64,000 nucleotides of DNA from Bog-473 sp963781955 (GCA_963781955.1 CAWAHU010000001.1:868001-932000); one strand, 5' to 3'. Shown: positions 27,227-35,454, counted from the first letter of the stretch. Notes: a model not told the origin generated them from the letters alone. Numbers and translations: made by a program.

Positions 27227-27922
27227 GCCGCCTCCCCAGCGGCCGCGGCCTCGGCCGCCACCTGCTCCTTGTTCTGGCGTGGGTCGAACGGCGGGACGAT
27301 GCCGCGCCGCCGCACCAGCAGGATGTGCATCCCGGCGATGATCGTGACGCCGATGGGCAGCAGCACGATGTGCCACATGAGCATCTGCCCGAAGTTCAAG
27401 ACGTTGAAGAGCGCGCCGGCGCCGGTGGCGTTGATGCCGTCCTTGGCCTGGGTCGAGATCCACTGCGAGTCGAAGTTGGTCTGCGAGACGTAGCCCGGTG
27501 AACGCGGCGCCCACGGAGACCAGGAACGAGATGACCCCGGTGGCCCAGGTGAGCTTGCGGTTACCGCGCCAGGCCGCCATGAAGAACTTGCCCCACAGGT
27601 GGATGACCATGAAGAAGAAGAAGCACTCGACGCTCCACAGGTGCGTGGAGTTCACGAAGTGGCCGGTGGACGAGACGTGCCACCAGGTCGGGCCCATGAT
27701 GGCGAGGACGCAGCCGCTGATGATCACCCAGGCCAGGCTGACCAGCGTCAGCACGCCGAAGACGTAGATCCACGAGGCCATGAAGGCCGGCTGGCGGTCC
27801 GGGAGGAGCTGCTCGGGCGGGAGGGCCGTCTCGGCCCGCCGGCGGATCCGGGCCGTCCACTGGTCGGCGGTCGCGGGATCCTGCTCGGTCCCGGGCGCCG
27901 TGCCGACAGCGATGTCCGTCAC
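27223..27922 (-). pseudogene. Cytochrome b N-terminal subunit (b6-like), interrupted by one extra base
   Basis: From the GTG at 27922 the frame gives a cytochrome b start with the first heme-ligand helix: His in NSTHLWSVEC and a second His 14 residues on in VIHLWGKFF. At 27493 one extra base breaks the frame; in the next frame the protein continues GYVSQTNFDSQWISTQ, then LFNVLNFGQMLMWHIVLLPI and GMHILLVRRRG, whose two His are 15 apart as in b6-type proteins, ending EAAAAGEAA with TGA at 27223-27225. The repaired product is about 232 residues, the b6 half of a quinol:acceptor oxidoreductase. As printed the gene is frameshifted and reads into the next gene. Confidence 0.85.
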
Positions 27923-28110
27923 TTGCCGTCACCTTCCTTCCGCTTGGGGAACGGGATCACGATCGCCAGGATGAACACGAGGATCATCAGCAGGATCACG
28001 ACCAGGTTGGCCACCGAGATCTGGATGAACCCCCAGTGGATGTAGTTCCCGTTCCCGTTCAGATTGATCAATGCCCCGAGGAGCGCCCCGAAAAGTGCAC
28101 CGATGATCAT
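27919..28110 (-). CDS. Small two-helix membrane protein of the cytochrome b operon
   Basis: About 63 residues from an ATG at 28110. It has two hydrophobic segments (MIIGALFGALLGALI and ANLVVILLMILVFILAIVI) around the polar turn NLNGNGNYIHWGFIQIS, ending in a basic tail. Its stop overlaps the cytochrome b GTG by four bases (GTGA), so it is translationally coupled and probably a small subunit or assembly factor. In-frame GTG codons further upstream could lengthen the N-terminus. No family was recognised. Confidence 0.65.
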   Translation of the reverse strand: MIIGALFGALLGALINLNGNGNYIHWGFIQISVANLVVILLMILVFILAIVIPFPKRKEGDGK

Positions 28111-28325
28111 GCGAGGGACGTTACGCCTCGACACCCGGGGATGTTCAGGGACCTTTGTCACAACGTCTCCCGGCGCACGCAGCGATTGACGGCCGTATTC
28201 CGTGCCTGGGGGTCCGGATTCGTGCGTGCGAGGGTCCCGGAGGCGACAACCCGGTGCCTCGCGGCATCGGATCCCGCGAGGTGGGGAGGCGGCCGGAGGC
28301 CAGCCGGGAGCTCGAGGGCGCCGCC

Positions 28326-29141
28326 TCAGCGCAGCGAGGCCCGCCAGCAGCGCGAACGCATCGGGACGTCGACGACGTCGCGCCCGGCGAAGCGTACGTC
28401 GGTCTCGAGGTGGTGCGCCATGGCGTCGAGGTGTCGCTGGCGGGACCGCGGGTCCATGGCGATCACCACGCTGTAGGTCCCGGCCAGCGCCACGAGGTCG
28501 GCCTTGTCCAAGGGCTGCGTCCAGCGGAAGACGACGGTCTCGGGTTCGCCGAACAGGCTCGGCCCGGCGGCGTCGAGATTCACCTCGTGGCGCCGCCGAC
28601 GCCGGTCGTCCATGTGCGCCTGCTCTTCGGGGCTCAGCTCGGTTCCGCCCGCCCACAGGGTGCGCATCCAGGCGACGGAGCGGTCCGTCCCGGTCCAGGC
28701 GAGTGCCAGGCGGCCTCCGGGGCGGAGCACCCTTGCCACCTCGGGCACCGCCCGGGCCTCGTCGACCCAGTGCCAGGCGGACTGGGCCACGACGACGTCG
28801 GCCGTCGCGTCGGCCATCGGGAGCCGCTCGGCGCGGCCGGCGAGGACGGTGACCCCGGTGCCCCGGGCATCGAGGACCGCTCGCATGCGGTCGTCGGGCT
28901 CGACGGCGGTCACCCTCGGCGCCCGGCGTGCCAGCAGGTCGGTCAGGAGGCCGGTTCCGGCGCCGAGCTCGAGCACATCGGCAGCTCCGGCGGGGAGCAG
29001 CCAGTCCAGCGCCGCGGCCGGGGGCTGGCTGCGGAGTCGGTCGTACTCGCCCGCCACGGCTCCGAACGAAACGGCGAGACCGGGTGTGTTCTCGTCGCGG
29101 CGCACCGGCGCGAATCTAGCCACGGAGGGGCCTCCAAGCAT
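28326..29141 (-). CDS. Class I SAM-dependent methyltransferase (type 11-like)
   Basis: 271 residues from an ATG at 29141. AVSFGAVAGEYDRLRSQPP is a common lead-in, and motif I is DVLELGAGTGLLTDLLARR. VTAVEPDDRMRAVL holds the acidic ribose-binding residue, DVVVAQSAWHWVD is motif II and VARVLRPGGRLALAW motif III. The C-terminal half (YSVVIAMDPRSRQRHLDAM) resembles the actinobacterial group of Methyltransf_11 proteins with an unknown small-molecule substrate. It stands alone, about 100 bases before tRNA-Gly on the other strand. Confidence 0.85.
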   Translation of the reverse strand: MLGGPSVARFAPVRRDENTPGLAVSFGAVAGEYDRLRSQPPAAALDWLLPAGAADVLELGAGTGLLTDLLARRAPRVTAVEPDDRMRAVLDARGTGVTVLAGRAERLPMADATADVVVAQSAWHWVDEARAVPEVARVLRPGGRLALAWTGTDRSVAWMRTLWAGGTELSPEEQAHMDDRRRRRHEVNLDAAGPSLFGEPETVVFRWTQPLDKADLVALAGTYSVVIAMDPRSRQRHLDAMAHHLETDVRFAGRDVVDVPMRSRCWRASLR

Positions 29142-29244
29142 CGGCGCCGCGATGTCGAGGCGCAGGTCAGGGGCGTCGCGGGCGGCTCCGGCGGGTCGTG
29201 TCGCCGCCCACCTGCACGGGCCGGTGCGATAGAGTGTGAGCGAC

Positions 29245-29316
29245 GCGGAAGTGGCGCAGCGGTAGCGCATCACCTTGCCAAGGTGAGGGTCGCGGGTTCG
29301 AATCCCGTCTTCCGCT
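29245..29316 (+). tRNA. tRNA-Gly (anticodon GCC)
   Basis: Complete cloverleaf: acceptor GCGGAAG/CTTCCGC, D-arm GGCGCAGCGGTAGCGC, anticodon loop TTGCCAA between TCACC and GGTGA, T-arm GCGGGTTCGAATCCCGT, discriminator T. CCA is not encoded. The last 48 bases recur downstream at 35407, and diverged copies lie at 43890 and 48573. An IS element begins four bases after the discriminator base. Confidence 0.96.
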
Positions 29317-29320
29317 CAAA
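29305..29320 (+). repeat. 16-bp target duplication, left copy, inside tRNA-Gly end
   Basis: CCGTCTTCCGCTCAAA ends exactly where the IS begins with TGTG. The identical 16 bases follow the right IS end at 30606. The left copy supplies the tRNA acceptor strand, so the tRNA stays intact. Confidence 0.85.
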
Positions 29321-30605
29321 TGTGATGTCTCAAGACATCGAGCACCGACGTCTGGGACACAGCGTAGACCTGGGCCGTTGCTCAGGGGATCCGCTGATAG
29401 TCCTTGGTCGGGTCGAGAACGAGGCGACGCAGTGGCGAGCCATCGAGTCCCACGATCTCGATGTCGAGGCCGTCGATGAGCATGGCGACCCGCCACCCCG
29501 TATAAGCGTTCCCAATCCCGATGTGGTGAAGCCGTCCCCGGTGGCGAAGCGTGATCCGCCCGGCTCGATCCACCCGGTCGAAGCGCAGCCGTCTCTCACC
29601 CACCTTGACGAATGACGGGGAGGGCACCGCCTTGTCCCGTGCGTTGTAGAGCGATGCTGGTGTCTTGCGCCCGATGCCCCGGTGCGGTCGCTCCTCGTTG
29701 TAGTACTCGACGAAGCGGTCCAGCTGGCGCTGGAGTTGCTTGGGGCTGTTGATGTCCTGCATGACCAAGAACTTCTTCATGGTCTGGTGGAAGCGCTCGA
29801 CCTTTCCACACGTCTGGGGGTGGTAGGGCCGCGAGTGCTTGGCCTCGATGCCCAGGGCGAACAGCTCTTGTTCGGTCACCCCAGCCACGTGGTGGTGACG
29901 CCCGGTGGTGAAGATGAGCCCGTTGTCGGTGAGGAACGACGCCGGGTATCCCCTGGTCTCGGCCGCTTTGTGCAGCACCCGGACGACGTCGTTGGCCTTG
30001 ACCACCTTCATGGCTCTCGAGGCCACGCACAGCCTCGAATGGTCGTCGATCATGTTGAGCACCTCGTAGACCGCTCCGCCGCCGAACTCCACGTGCGTCA
30101 TGTCGGCCTGCCAGCACTCGTTGGGCAGGTCGGCCACGAAGCGTTTGAACGAGCTCTTCGGACGCTTCTGGGGTGAGAGGGTGACGAACCCCCTGGCCTT
30201 GAGCACCCGAAAGACGGTCGAGACCGATGGGGGCCGGCTGTAGCGCTGCGCCAGGTGGTAGTGGATGGTCGCCGCACCGGCATCGAGTCCGTCGTCGGCC
30301 AGCCGCTTGTGCTGGGCCACGATCTCGTCCTCGTAGACGTCGGCGATACGGGTCGGCGACCGATGCGGCCGCCGGGAACGTGGCTCGAGTCCGGCGGGTC
30401 CTTCGAGGCGGTAGCGACGCAGAAGCTTGAAGAGCCAGCGGGCACTCACCTCGTGGGCTGCCGCCAACTCCTTGATCGGCCGCCCGGTCCGTAGATGCGT
30501 CTCGATCAGAAACCTGCCCATCTCCACAGGAGCACCCCTTCACTGGTGGTGTCCTATGTCTTGACACATGCCCAGAGGCGGTGTCCCATGTCCTGAATCC
30601 GCACA
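29321..30605 (-). mobile_element. IS481-family insertion sequence
   Basis: A 1285-bp element with TGTG...CACA termini and imperfect inverted ends (about 18 of the first 26 bases match: TGTG, then CA-GACAT-G--CACC-type blocks). It is flanked by a 16-bp direct repeat and carries one full transposase gene on the minus strand. IS481 elements are known for variable, sometimes long target duplications. The intact gene and perfect flanking repeat suggest recent insertion. Confidence 0.85.
29382..30527 (-). CDS. IS481-type transposase
   Basis: 381 residues. The N-terminal HTH (RPIKELAAAHEVSARWLFKL) is followed by an rve integrase core with all three acidic residues: Asp in CWQADMTHVEF, Asp in FLTDNGLIF and Glu in GKVERFHQTMKKFL. 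The end of the core is typical (YYNEERPHRGIGRKTPASLY), and a C-terminal beta-rich domain follows. The GTG at 30527 starts the protein just inside the right end. No truncation is visible, so it is probably active. Confidence 0.93.
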   Translation of the reverse strand: MEMGRFLIETHLRTGRPIKELAAAHEVSARWLFKLLRRYRLEGPAGLEPRSRRPHRSPTRIADVYEDEIVAQHKRLADDGLDAGAATIHYHLAQRYSRPPSVSTVFRVLKARGFVTLSPQKRPKSSFKRFVADLPNECWQADMTHVEFGGGAVYEVLNMIDDHSRLCVASRAMKVVKANDVVRVLHKAAETRGYPASFLTDNGLIFTTGRHHHVAGVTEQELFALGIEAKHSRPYHPQTCGKVERFHQTMKKFLVMQDINSPKQLQRQLDRFVEYYNEERPHRGIGRKTPASLYNARDKAVPSPSFVKVGERRLRFDRVDRAGRITLRHRGRLHHIGIGNAYTGWRVAMLIDGLDIEIVGLDGSPLRRLVLDPTKDYQRIP

Positions 30606-30621
30606 CCGTCTTCCGCTCAAA
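30606..30621 (+). repeat. 16-bp target duplication, right copy
   Basis: Identical to 29305-29320. It directly follows the terminal CACA of the IS and marks where the pre-insertion sequence after the tRNA resumes. Confidence 0.85.
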
Positions 30622-30890
30622 GATAAGCGCAGTTCAGGGCTGGTTACTGAACGCGACGCAGGAGCGTCAAACCAAACTTCGCCCGTATTTCGCCCGTCTC
30701 AGGTCCCATTGATTCTTGGGTCGGGGTGCGTTGATGGTGACGTATCTCTCCGCCACCAAGTGCACGGGGTCGTCCATGCCCTGTGCCCGCGTCCCGACCG
30801 AGCTTCGCCCACGCAGGGTGCCCCCGTCCCGGCACGAGTGAGGCAGGCAAATTCACGGCCTTTGTCAGTTCAACTCTTGCTGTGCTTCTG
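30622..30890. other. Gene-free stretch between IS481 and the IS30 remnant
   Basis: 269 bases with no convincing frame. It is the original sequence next to the tRNA before the IS arrived and would be the usual place for an attachment-site arm. No integrase fragment was recognised in any frame. Confidence 0.5.
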
Positions 30891-31625
30891 CTACTCCCCC
30901 TGTGTTGGCGAGTTGCTCCCGCGCTGCCAGGGGCTCTTGGGGTCACAGAAGTAGATCTGCACGCCGGTCTCGACGGTGAAGCGGACGTGTTCGGCCATCT
31001 CCTTGCCCTGGTCCCAGGTGATGGAACGACGCAGTTGGGCCGGGAGCGTCAAGATGCGCTTGGTCATGGCCTGGCGCACGGCCTCGGCGCCGTGGCCATT
31101 GGGGAGCTTGAGGAGAATGACGTAGCGGCTGTGGCGCTCGACAAGGGTGCCAACCGAGGTCATCTTCTTGCCGAAGATCAGATCGCCCTCCCAGTGGCCC
31201 GGCACGGCTCGATCCTTCACCTCGGCCGGACGCTCCGAGATCATCACCATGTTCTTGATCTTGCCTGCCCCAACGTGGTTGGCCTTGACGTACGTCTTGG
31301 GCCGGCGCATCGCCCGACCACTGCGCAGGCACATATGGAGCTCTTTGCGCAGCGCTCCACGGCTCTGCACGAAGAGCGACTCGTAGATGGTCTCGTGGGA
31401 CACCTGCATCTCCGGGCGATCGGGGTACTCCAGAGCCAACCACGCCGAGATCTGCTCAGGTGACCATCTGGCCTCGAGCATGCGCTCGACGATCCCTCGC
31501 AGTCGCCGGTACGTTGCCAGCTTGGCCTTCTTCGGCCGCAGCGCCCGCCGACACGCCGCCTGGTCGGCCACCAGGGCCCGGTACTTCTTGCGTAACGGGG
31601 GCACTTGAGACCGAAGAGACTTCAC
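30891..31625 (-). pseudogene. IS30-family transposase, truncated at both ends
   Basis: The central part of an IS30 transposase: YRALVADQAACRRALRP, RWSPEQISAWLALEYPD, the first catalytic Asp in GHWEGDLIFGKK and the second in ITWDQGKEM. The N-terminal HTH is missing; the frame starts with unrelated residues before YRAL. The C-terminus stops after SPWQRGSN, exactly before the NEN motif that carries the third catalytic residue. The protein cannot be active. Its 5' end overlaps the stop of the ABC permease by three bases, so an insertion may have trimmed the permease end. Confidence 0.9.
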
Positions 31626-32815
31626 GCATCCCTGGTCATCATCCGCCAGGCCCCGATGGCCGTCCAGAACACGATCCAGCCCACGATCACAAGGGACGCC
31701 ACCAGGGTCGACTCCGGAATCAGCATGTTCGGGTTAAACGCGCCGCCACCCCCTGGGCCGCCGCCTCCCGACGGCGTCGGCAGCCCGCCGGGCTCGATAT
31801 GGAGCATGGCGATGCCCACGATGGCCCGTTCGACGTTGAGCATGTAGGTGATGACGTGCCGGCTGAAGATCGGCGTCAGGATCAGTTCCAACACGACGAG
31901 GAGGATCACCGGGACCGTCCGCTGTCCCATCAGCGAGCCCAGCCCGAGGCCGACGATGAACCCGATGGTCGCTTCGAGCGCGATCCACAGGCCGACCTCG
32001 ACCATCAGCGAGGTCGACGGGACCAGGAATGTGGCGCTGTAGTCGGCGTAGTCCTGATTGGCCATGGTGACGGCGAACGCCCTGATCTGCGCCGGTGTGT
32101 AGGCGGGCACAGTGACCACGCCGTGCGGCGTGTCGACGGTGGCACCCGGCGGGGGACCGCTGGTCTGACCGTTGCCGCAGGGCACGCTCGGTGGGACGTT
32201 CGGCCCGTTGTAGTTGAAGTTACAGATGACCTCGTCGGCATGTTCGGCGGCCCAGGTGTCCAGGGCAGGGCGCGACAGCCCCTGGGGCACGTTGATCCCG
32301 TCGTATTTGAACTGCGTCGGGGCGGCGAACGCGCACACCGCGCAGACGATCGTGTAGCCGATCGCCACCATGGCGATGACGATGGCCAGCCCAGCGGGGA
32401 TCCGGGCCAGGTACAGGGCCAAGCGGGAACGGCCGGTGATCACCAGGTGGCGGAACATGCCGTCGCTGAGGTCGTCCGACCCGGCCGTGCAGCCGACGAC
32501 GGCAGCCACGATGAACCCGAAGACGTACATGAAGCCCAGCACAAGACCGGTGAAGATGCTGTAGCCACCGGCTGGTCCGAAGGACTTGGGGCCCACGGCG
32601 TGGCCGATGAGCCGCACGGCGAGGATGATGACCGGGATGCCGATGTTGACGGCGACCAGGGCGATCATCAGCCCCCGTCGTTTGCGCAGCTCCATGAAGC
32701 GCGTAGTGACCATGCCCCACGTCGGGATCCACGAGCCCCGGCGGCCGTGAGTGAGCGAGATGTCCTCGGCCTGCGATGAGTCGATCTCGGCACCTGAAGC
32801 CGAGGACATCGTCAC
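31622..32815 (-). CDS. ABC-2 type transporter permease
   Basis: 397 residues; the GTG at 32815 overlaps the ATPase stop (GTGA). About six membrane segments are visible: LMIALVAVNIGIPVIILAV, SIFTGLVLGFMYVFGFIVAAVVG, LAIVIAMVAIGYTIVCAVC, and three in the C-terminal third. DLSDGMFRHLVITGRSRLALYLAR is the coupling-helix region common in ABC-2 proteins. A large external loop (about residues 170-270) carries several Cys, and a Gly/Pro-rich loop lies near residue 360. It pairs with the ATPase at 32812 as an exporter of unknown substrate. Confidence 0.85.
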   Translation of the reverse strand: MTMSSASGAEIDSSQAEDISLTHGRRGSWIPTWGMVTTRFMELRKRRGLMIALVAVNIGIPVIILAVRLIGHAVGPKSFGPAGGYSIFTGLVLGFMYVFGFIVAAVVGCTAGSDDLSDGMFRHLVITGRSRLALYLARIPAGLAIVIAMVAIGYTIVCAVCAFAAPTQFKYDGINVPQGLSRPALDTWAAEHADEVICNFNYNGPNVPPSVPCGNGQTSGPPPGATVDTPHGVVTVPAYTPAQIRAFAVTMANQDYADYSATFLVPSTSLMVEVGLWIALEATIGFIVGLGLGSLMGQRTVPVILLVVLELILTPIFSRHVITYMLNVERAIVGIAMLHIEPGGLPTPSGGGGPGGGGAFNPNMLIPESTLVASLVIVGWIVFWTAIGAWRMMTRDA

Positions 32816-33990
32816 TCGTCGGCCCCCAGTCGGTTTGTGACCTCGAGGAACCACGCCTCGAGCGAGGCGTGGACCTCTTGGAGCCGATAGACGGAGATCC
32901 CGCCCTCGACGAGGAGACGATTGATCTCCGCCGTCGCCGCACGATCCGTCCGGGCGGGCAGCGCGATGTCCAAGCCCGCCACTCGCGCTTCCACGTGGGC
33001 ACCGAACGGCGTGCTCGCGAGGAGCGACCTCGCTCGATCCGGCGATGAGCAGTCGATCTCGATCCCCACCGAGGCCCCTGCAAGCAGCTCGTCAATGGAC
33101 CCCTGACGGATTACCCTGCCCTTGTCGACGATGGCGACGGCGTCGCAGGTCCGCTCGACCTCGTCGAGCAGATGGGACGACAGGAAAACGGTCCTGCCCT
33201 CGGCCGCGAGAGACTGGATCATCTCGCGCATCTCGAGTATGCCGGCGGGATCGAGCCCGTTCATCGGCTCGTCCAGGATGAGGAGCTGCGGATCCCCGAG
33301 GAGACATGCCGCGACGCCGAGACGCTGGCGCATGCCCATCGAGTACTTCGACACCTTGTCCCCTGCTCGGTGGAGCATGCCGACCCGCTCGAGCGAGGCG
33401 TCGATGCGATCCCTCGCCGCTTGCTCTCGGGCCGCTGCAAGGATTTGGAGGTTCTGCCGACCGGTCAGGTGGCCGTGGAACCGTGGCTCATCGACGATCG
33501 CGCCGATCCGCGCCAGGGCCTTGTCGCGATGCTTCGGCACGGGGTAGCCGAGGAGCGACATCGTGCCGGCGTCAGCGTGCGTCAGTCCGAGGAGGACCCG
33601 GATGAGGGTGGTCTTACCAGCGCCATTGGGGCCGAGGCATCCGAACGCACATCCACACGGCACGCGGAGCTCCACATCGTTGACGGCAATGTTCGGACCG
33701 AAGTGCTTGGTGAGCCCGTGCGTCTCGACCGCCCATCCATCGCTCGAACTTCCGTGCCGGACGACGGAAGGAGCAGTCGGCGGACCCAGCACTGTTCCAT
33801 TGTCACGGCAGGCCGGCCTCTTCCCAATGGGTTCCCCAGGTGGCAGGCCCCCATCTGTGTCCATCGGCTTCGTGGGCGACTCAACTTCTAGAGGCCCCGA
33901 TCCGGACCTCTTGTTCTTGCCTCGACGGGTGACGAGGCGAAACACCCCGTAGGCGAGTGCCGCCAGAACGAGCAGAGTCAGGAGGCTCAT
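32812..33990 (-). CDS. ABC transporter ATPase with an N-terminal membrane anchor
   Basis: 392 residues from an ATG at 33990. Residues 3-20 are a single membrane helix (LLTLLVLAALAYGVFRLV) followed by RRGKNKR and about 60 disordered residues; then comes a full ABC domain with Walker A GPNGAGKTT, signature SMGMRQRLG, Walker B LLILDEPMNGLDP and switch His in SSH. The C-terminal part resembles bacitracin/antibiotic-type ABC-2 ATPases. A hydrophobic anchor on an ABC-2 ATPase is unusual. The ATG overlaps the stop of the small gene upstream (ATGA). The frame is open to 34287, but the leader is low complexity. Confidence 0.85.
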   Translation of the reverse strand: MSLLTLLVLAALAYGVFRLVTRRGKNKRSGSGPLEVESPTKPMDTDGGLPPGEPIGKRPACRDNGTVLGPPTAPSVVRHGSSSDGWAVETHGLTKHFGPNIAVNDVELRVPCGCAFGCLGPNGAGKTTLIRVLLGLTHADAGTMSLLGYPVPKHRDKALARIGAIVDEPRFHGHLTGRQNLQILAAAREQAARDRIDASLERVGMLHRAGDKVSKYSMGMRQRLGVAACLLGDPQLLILDEPMNGLDPAGILEMREMIQSLAAEGRTVFLSSHLLDEVERTCDAVAIVDKGRVIRQGSIDELLAGASVGIEIDCSSPDRARSLLASTPFGAHVEARVAGLDIALPARTDRAATAEINRLLVEGGISVYRLQEVHASLEAWFLEVTNRLGADE

Positions 33991-34277
33991 GACCTCAGTC
34001 GGGTCCGTGCTGCACGCGGAGCGCGAGCCGTTGCCTTCGCTTGCTCGAAAGGGCCCCCCGCTGAGGTCGGTCTTCCTGGCGGGCGAAACGCCTGACACCG
34101 ACCCAGCTCGGATCGCTTGCAACTGAACGTCGACTGCCGCAGCCCCGTCAGCCCCTCGAGGTGCTCCGGGCACGCCCACACCCGGAACCACCGGTCGCCC
34201 TTCGGCGAGAACCATCGGCCCGTCCATGCCGGCTCGTCGTGGCAGTGCGTGGCCTGGAGCTGGTGGCTGTAGAGCAT
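33987..34277 (-). CDS. Small Cys/His protein, function unknown
   Basis: About 96 residues from an ATG at 34277. The core THCHDEPAWTGRW and WFRVWACPEHLEGLTG contains His-Cys-His and Cys-x2-His pairs that could bind a metal. The C-terminal third is basic and low complexity. Support comes from the ATGA overlap with the ABC ATPase start and from the compositionally sensible core; against it, no family is recognised and the tail looks non-coding. It would be the second or third gene of the exporter operon. Confidence 0.45.
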   Translation of the reverse strand: MLYSHQLQATHCHDEPAWTGRWFSPKGDRWFRVWACPEHLEGLTGLRQSTFSCKRSELGRCQAFRPPGRPTSAGGPFEQAKATARAPRAARTRLRS

Positions 34278-34290
34278 CTGCCAACACCGG

Positions 34291-34582
34291 CCGGCTCGGC
34301 GATGAAGCCGGGGCAAGGATCGCCGGGGGGCGGGGATGGCCGCCATCCCGGTCATCACCGGGTCCGGAACGGGCCGCTGGACTGGCCGACGCACATCCGA
34401 CAGCGCCGGTCCTCGGGCGTTTCCGCCCATGGCCTGCGAGGGTTGCCGTAGCCGACGTCGAGACCGCACAACGTCAATGCCCGTAGGACATCAGCCAAGT
34501 GCCAGAGCGCCGACGCCGGGCCTGTGGCGTCGTCGCCGAGGAGGTGGAGGAGAATCCCCTCGGGCTCCATCTCGGCGGCCAC
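34291..34582 (-). repeat. Diverged 290-bp duplicated module, copy 1
   Basis: This stretch and 48051-48338 are alignable end to end, starting with CCGGCTCGGC and ending in the first codons of a 75-residue protein. Both the coding part and the 60 bases after its stop are related, so a DNA segment and not only a protein is shared. The two copies lie in different island segments. Confidence 0.8.
34355..34582 (-). CDS. 75-residue Cys-rich protein, copy 1
   Basis: 75 residues from a GTG at 34582. EMEPEGILLHLLGDDATG leads to ALWHLADVLRALTLCGLDVGYG and then RRCRMCVGQ, giving one Cys followed by a C-x2-C pair about 25 residues later. A Cys near a Trp and a closing CxxC is common in small actinobacterial and phage zinc-knuckle-like proteins (resemblance only). 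Copy 2 at 48111 has the same length and order of motifs, which is good evidence that both are genes. Function unknown. Confidence 0.7.
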   Translation of the reverse strand: MAAEMEPEGILLHLLGDDATGPASALWHLADVLRALTLCGLDVGYGNPRRPWAETPEDRRCRMCVGQSSGPFRTR

Positions 34583-34629
34583 GGAACCAGGGTACGGGTC
34601 GGGCGTCAGACGCGCCGAACGGACGCGAA

Positions 34630-34664
34630 ACGACCCCCCTATAGAGCGGGCCCCGGGGGGTCGT
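34630..34664. repeat. 10-bp inverted repeat, possible terminator
   Basis: ACGACCCCCC and GGGGGGTCGT are perfect complements separated by 15 bases that include TATAGAGC. It lies about 50 bases upstream of the Cys-rich gene. A transcription stop or protein-binding site is possible. Confidence 0.5.
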
Positions 34665-34894
34665 TCGAGGACGTTGGTGCCGACGTCCTACGGCTCAAAG
34701 TACCCCCACCGGCTGTAGCAAACGCGCACCCCTTGACCAGCCGGCCGTGCCCACGCCATACCGAGGCTGGAGCGCAGCGGCGTCAGTGCGCGACCCAACC
34801 CCGCGTGGCGGCAAGCGGGGTCGAGTCGTCGCCGCCCCCCAGGATCCCTGGAAATCCGAGACGCAGACAACTGAGACAGAGCTAGGCCCGCGGT

Positions 34895-34929
34895 CAGAAA
34901 TACGACCGTTCACGCAGAAATACGACCGT
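34895..34929. repeat. Two direct repeats of CAGAAATACGACCGT
   Basis: Two identical 15-base copies at a 20-base period (34895 and 34915). They are AT-richer than their surroundings and could be iterons or recombinase arm sites; nothing else supports a function. Confidence 0.5.
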
Positions 34930-35406
34930 CCATGGCTTAGTCACAGTGCGGCGGGAGCCACCGAGATGGGTTTGACGCCGGAAATCGACTGTGCCACCAT
35001 GCGGCCAGCGATGCGCCGCCTTCATCGGTTGGGGGACACGGGCATCGCCGCCCTCAGGGTCCGCCAACCCGAGGCGTCGCCGCCGGAAGGTGGGCGACCG
35101 GCTCCGTAACCGCCTTTCGGAGCTGGTTCGCGTCCCCGGAGGTGTGGTGTCGAGGTGACCCCCGCCGCCGTGCGGGGGGTACGCCGGCGTCAGGGGATCA
35201 CCTCGGGAGCGGTTTCCGCCACCCACCTGCCCTATACGAGATTCGGCACGGAGCGGATCATTGCCAGGGGCCGGCGGGGAGGACTTCGTCCGACTTCGTC
35301 CGTCTCTGTCCGTCAGAGGCTCAAAAACAGTGCGACACAACGGGAGCCATTGAGGGACGAACCTGCAGTTCAGCGCATATATCTGCAGGTGAGCGCCTCG
35401 GTCCGT

Positions 35407-35454
35407 TCACCTTGCCAAGGTGAGGGTCGCGGGTTCGAATCCCGTCTTCCGCTC
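35407..35454 (+). mobile_element. tRNA-Gly 3' fragment, perfect att-like copy
   Basis: 48 bases identical to 29270-29317, covering the anticodon arm, T-arm and acceptor 3' strand. The 5' half of a tRNA is absent upstream. This is the expected distal junction left when an element integrates at the tRNA 3' end. Confidence 0.9.

Larger units (their letters stand above)
34583..35406. other. Gene-poor end of the first island segment
   Basis: About 820 bases without a convincing gene; all open frames lack family features and conflict with one another. It holds an inverted repeat at 34630-34664 and a 20-base direct repeat at 34895-34929, and runs up to the tRNA-Gly fragment. Confidence 0.5.

Noticed and set aside
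26255..27922. A 555-residue cytochrome b fusion protein
   Set aside because: The middle section is Arg/His-rich nonsense; the true continuation of cytochrome b is in the neighbouring frame and the downstream protein has its own ATG with an ATGA overlap.
32812..34287. Longer start for the island ATPase at 34287
   Set aside because: The leader is low complexity and overlaps the small gene ending at 33987; the ATG at 33990 sits in an ATGA overlap.
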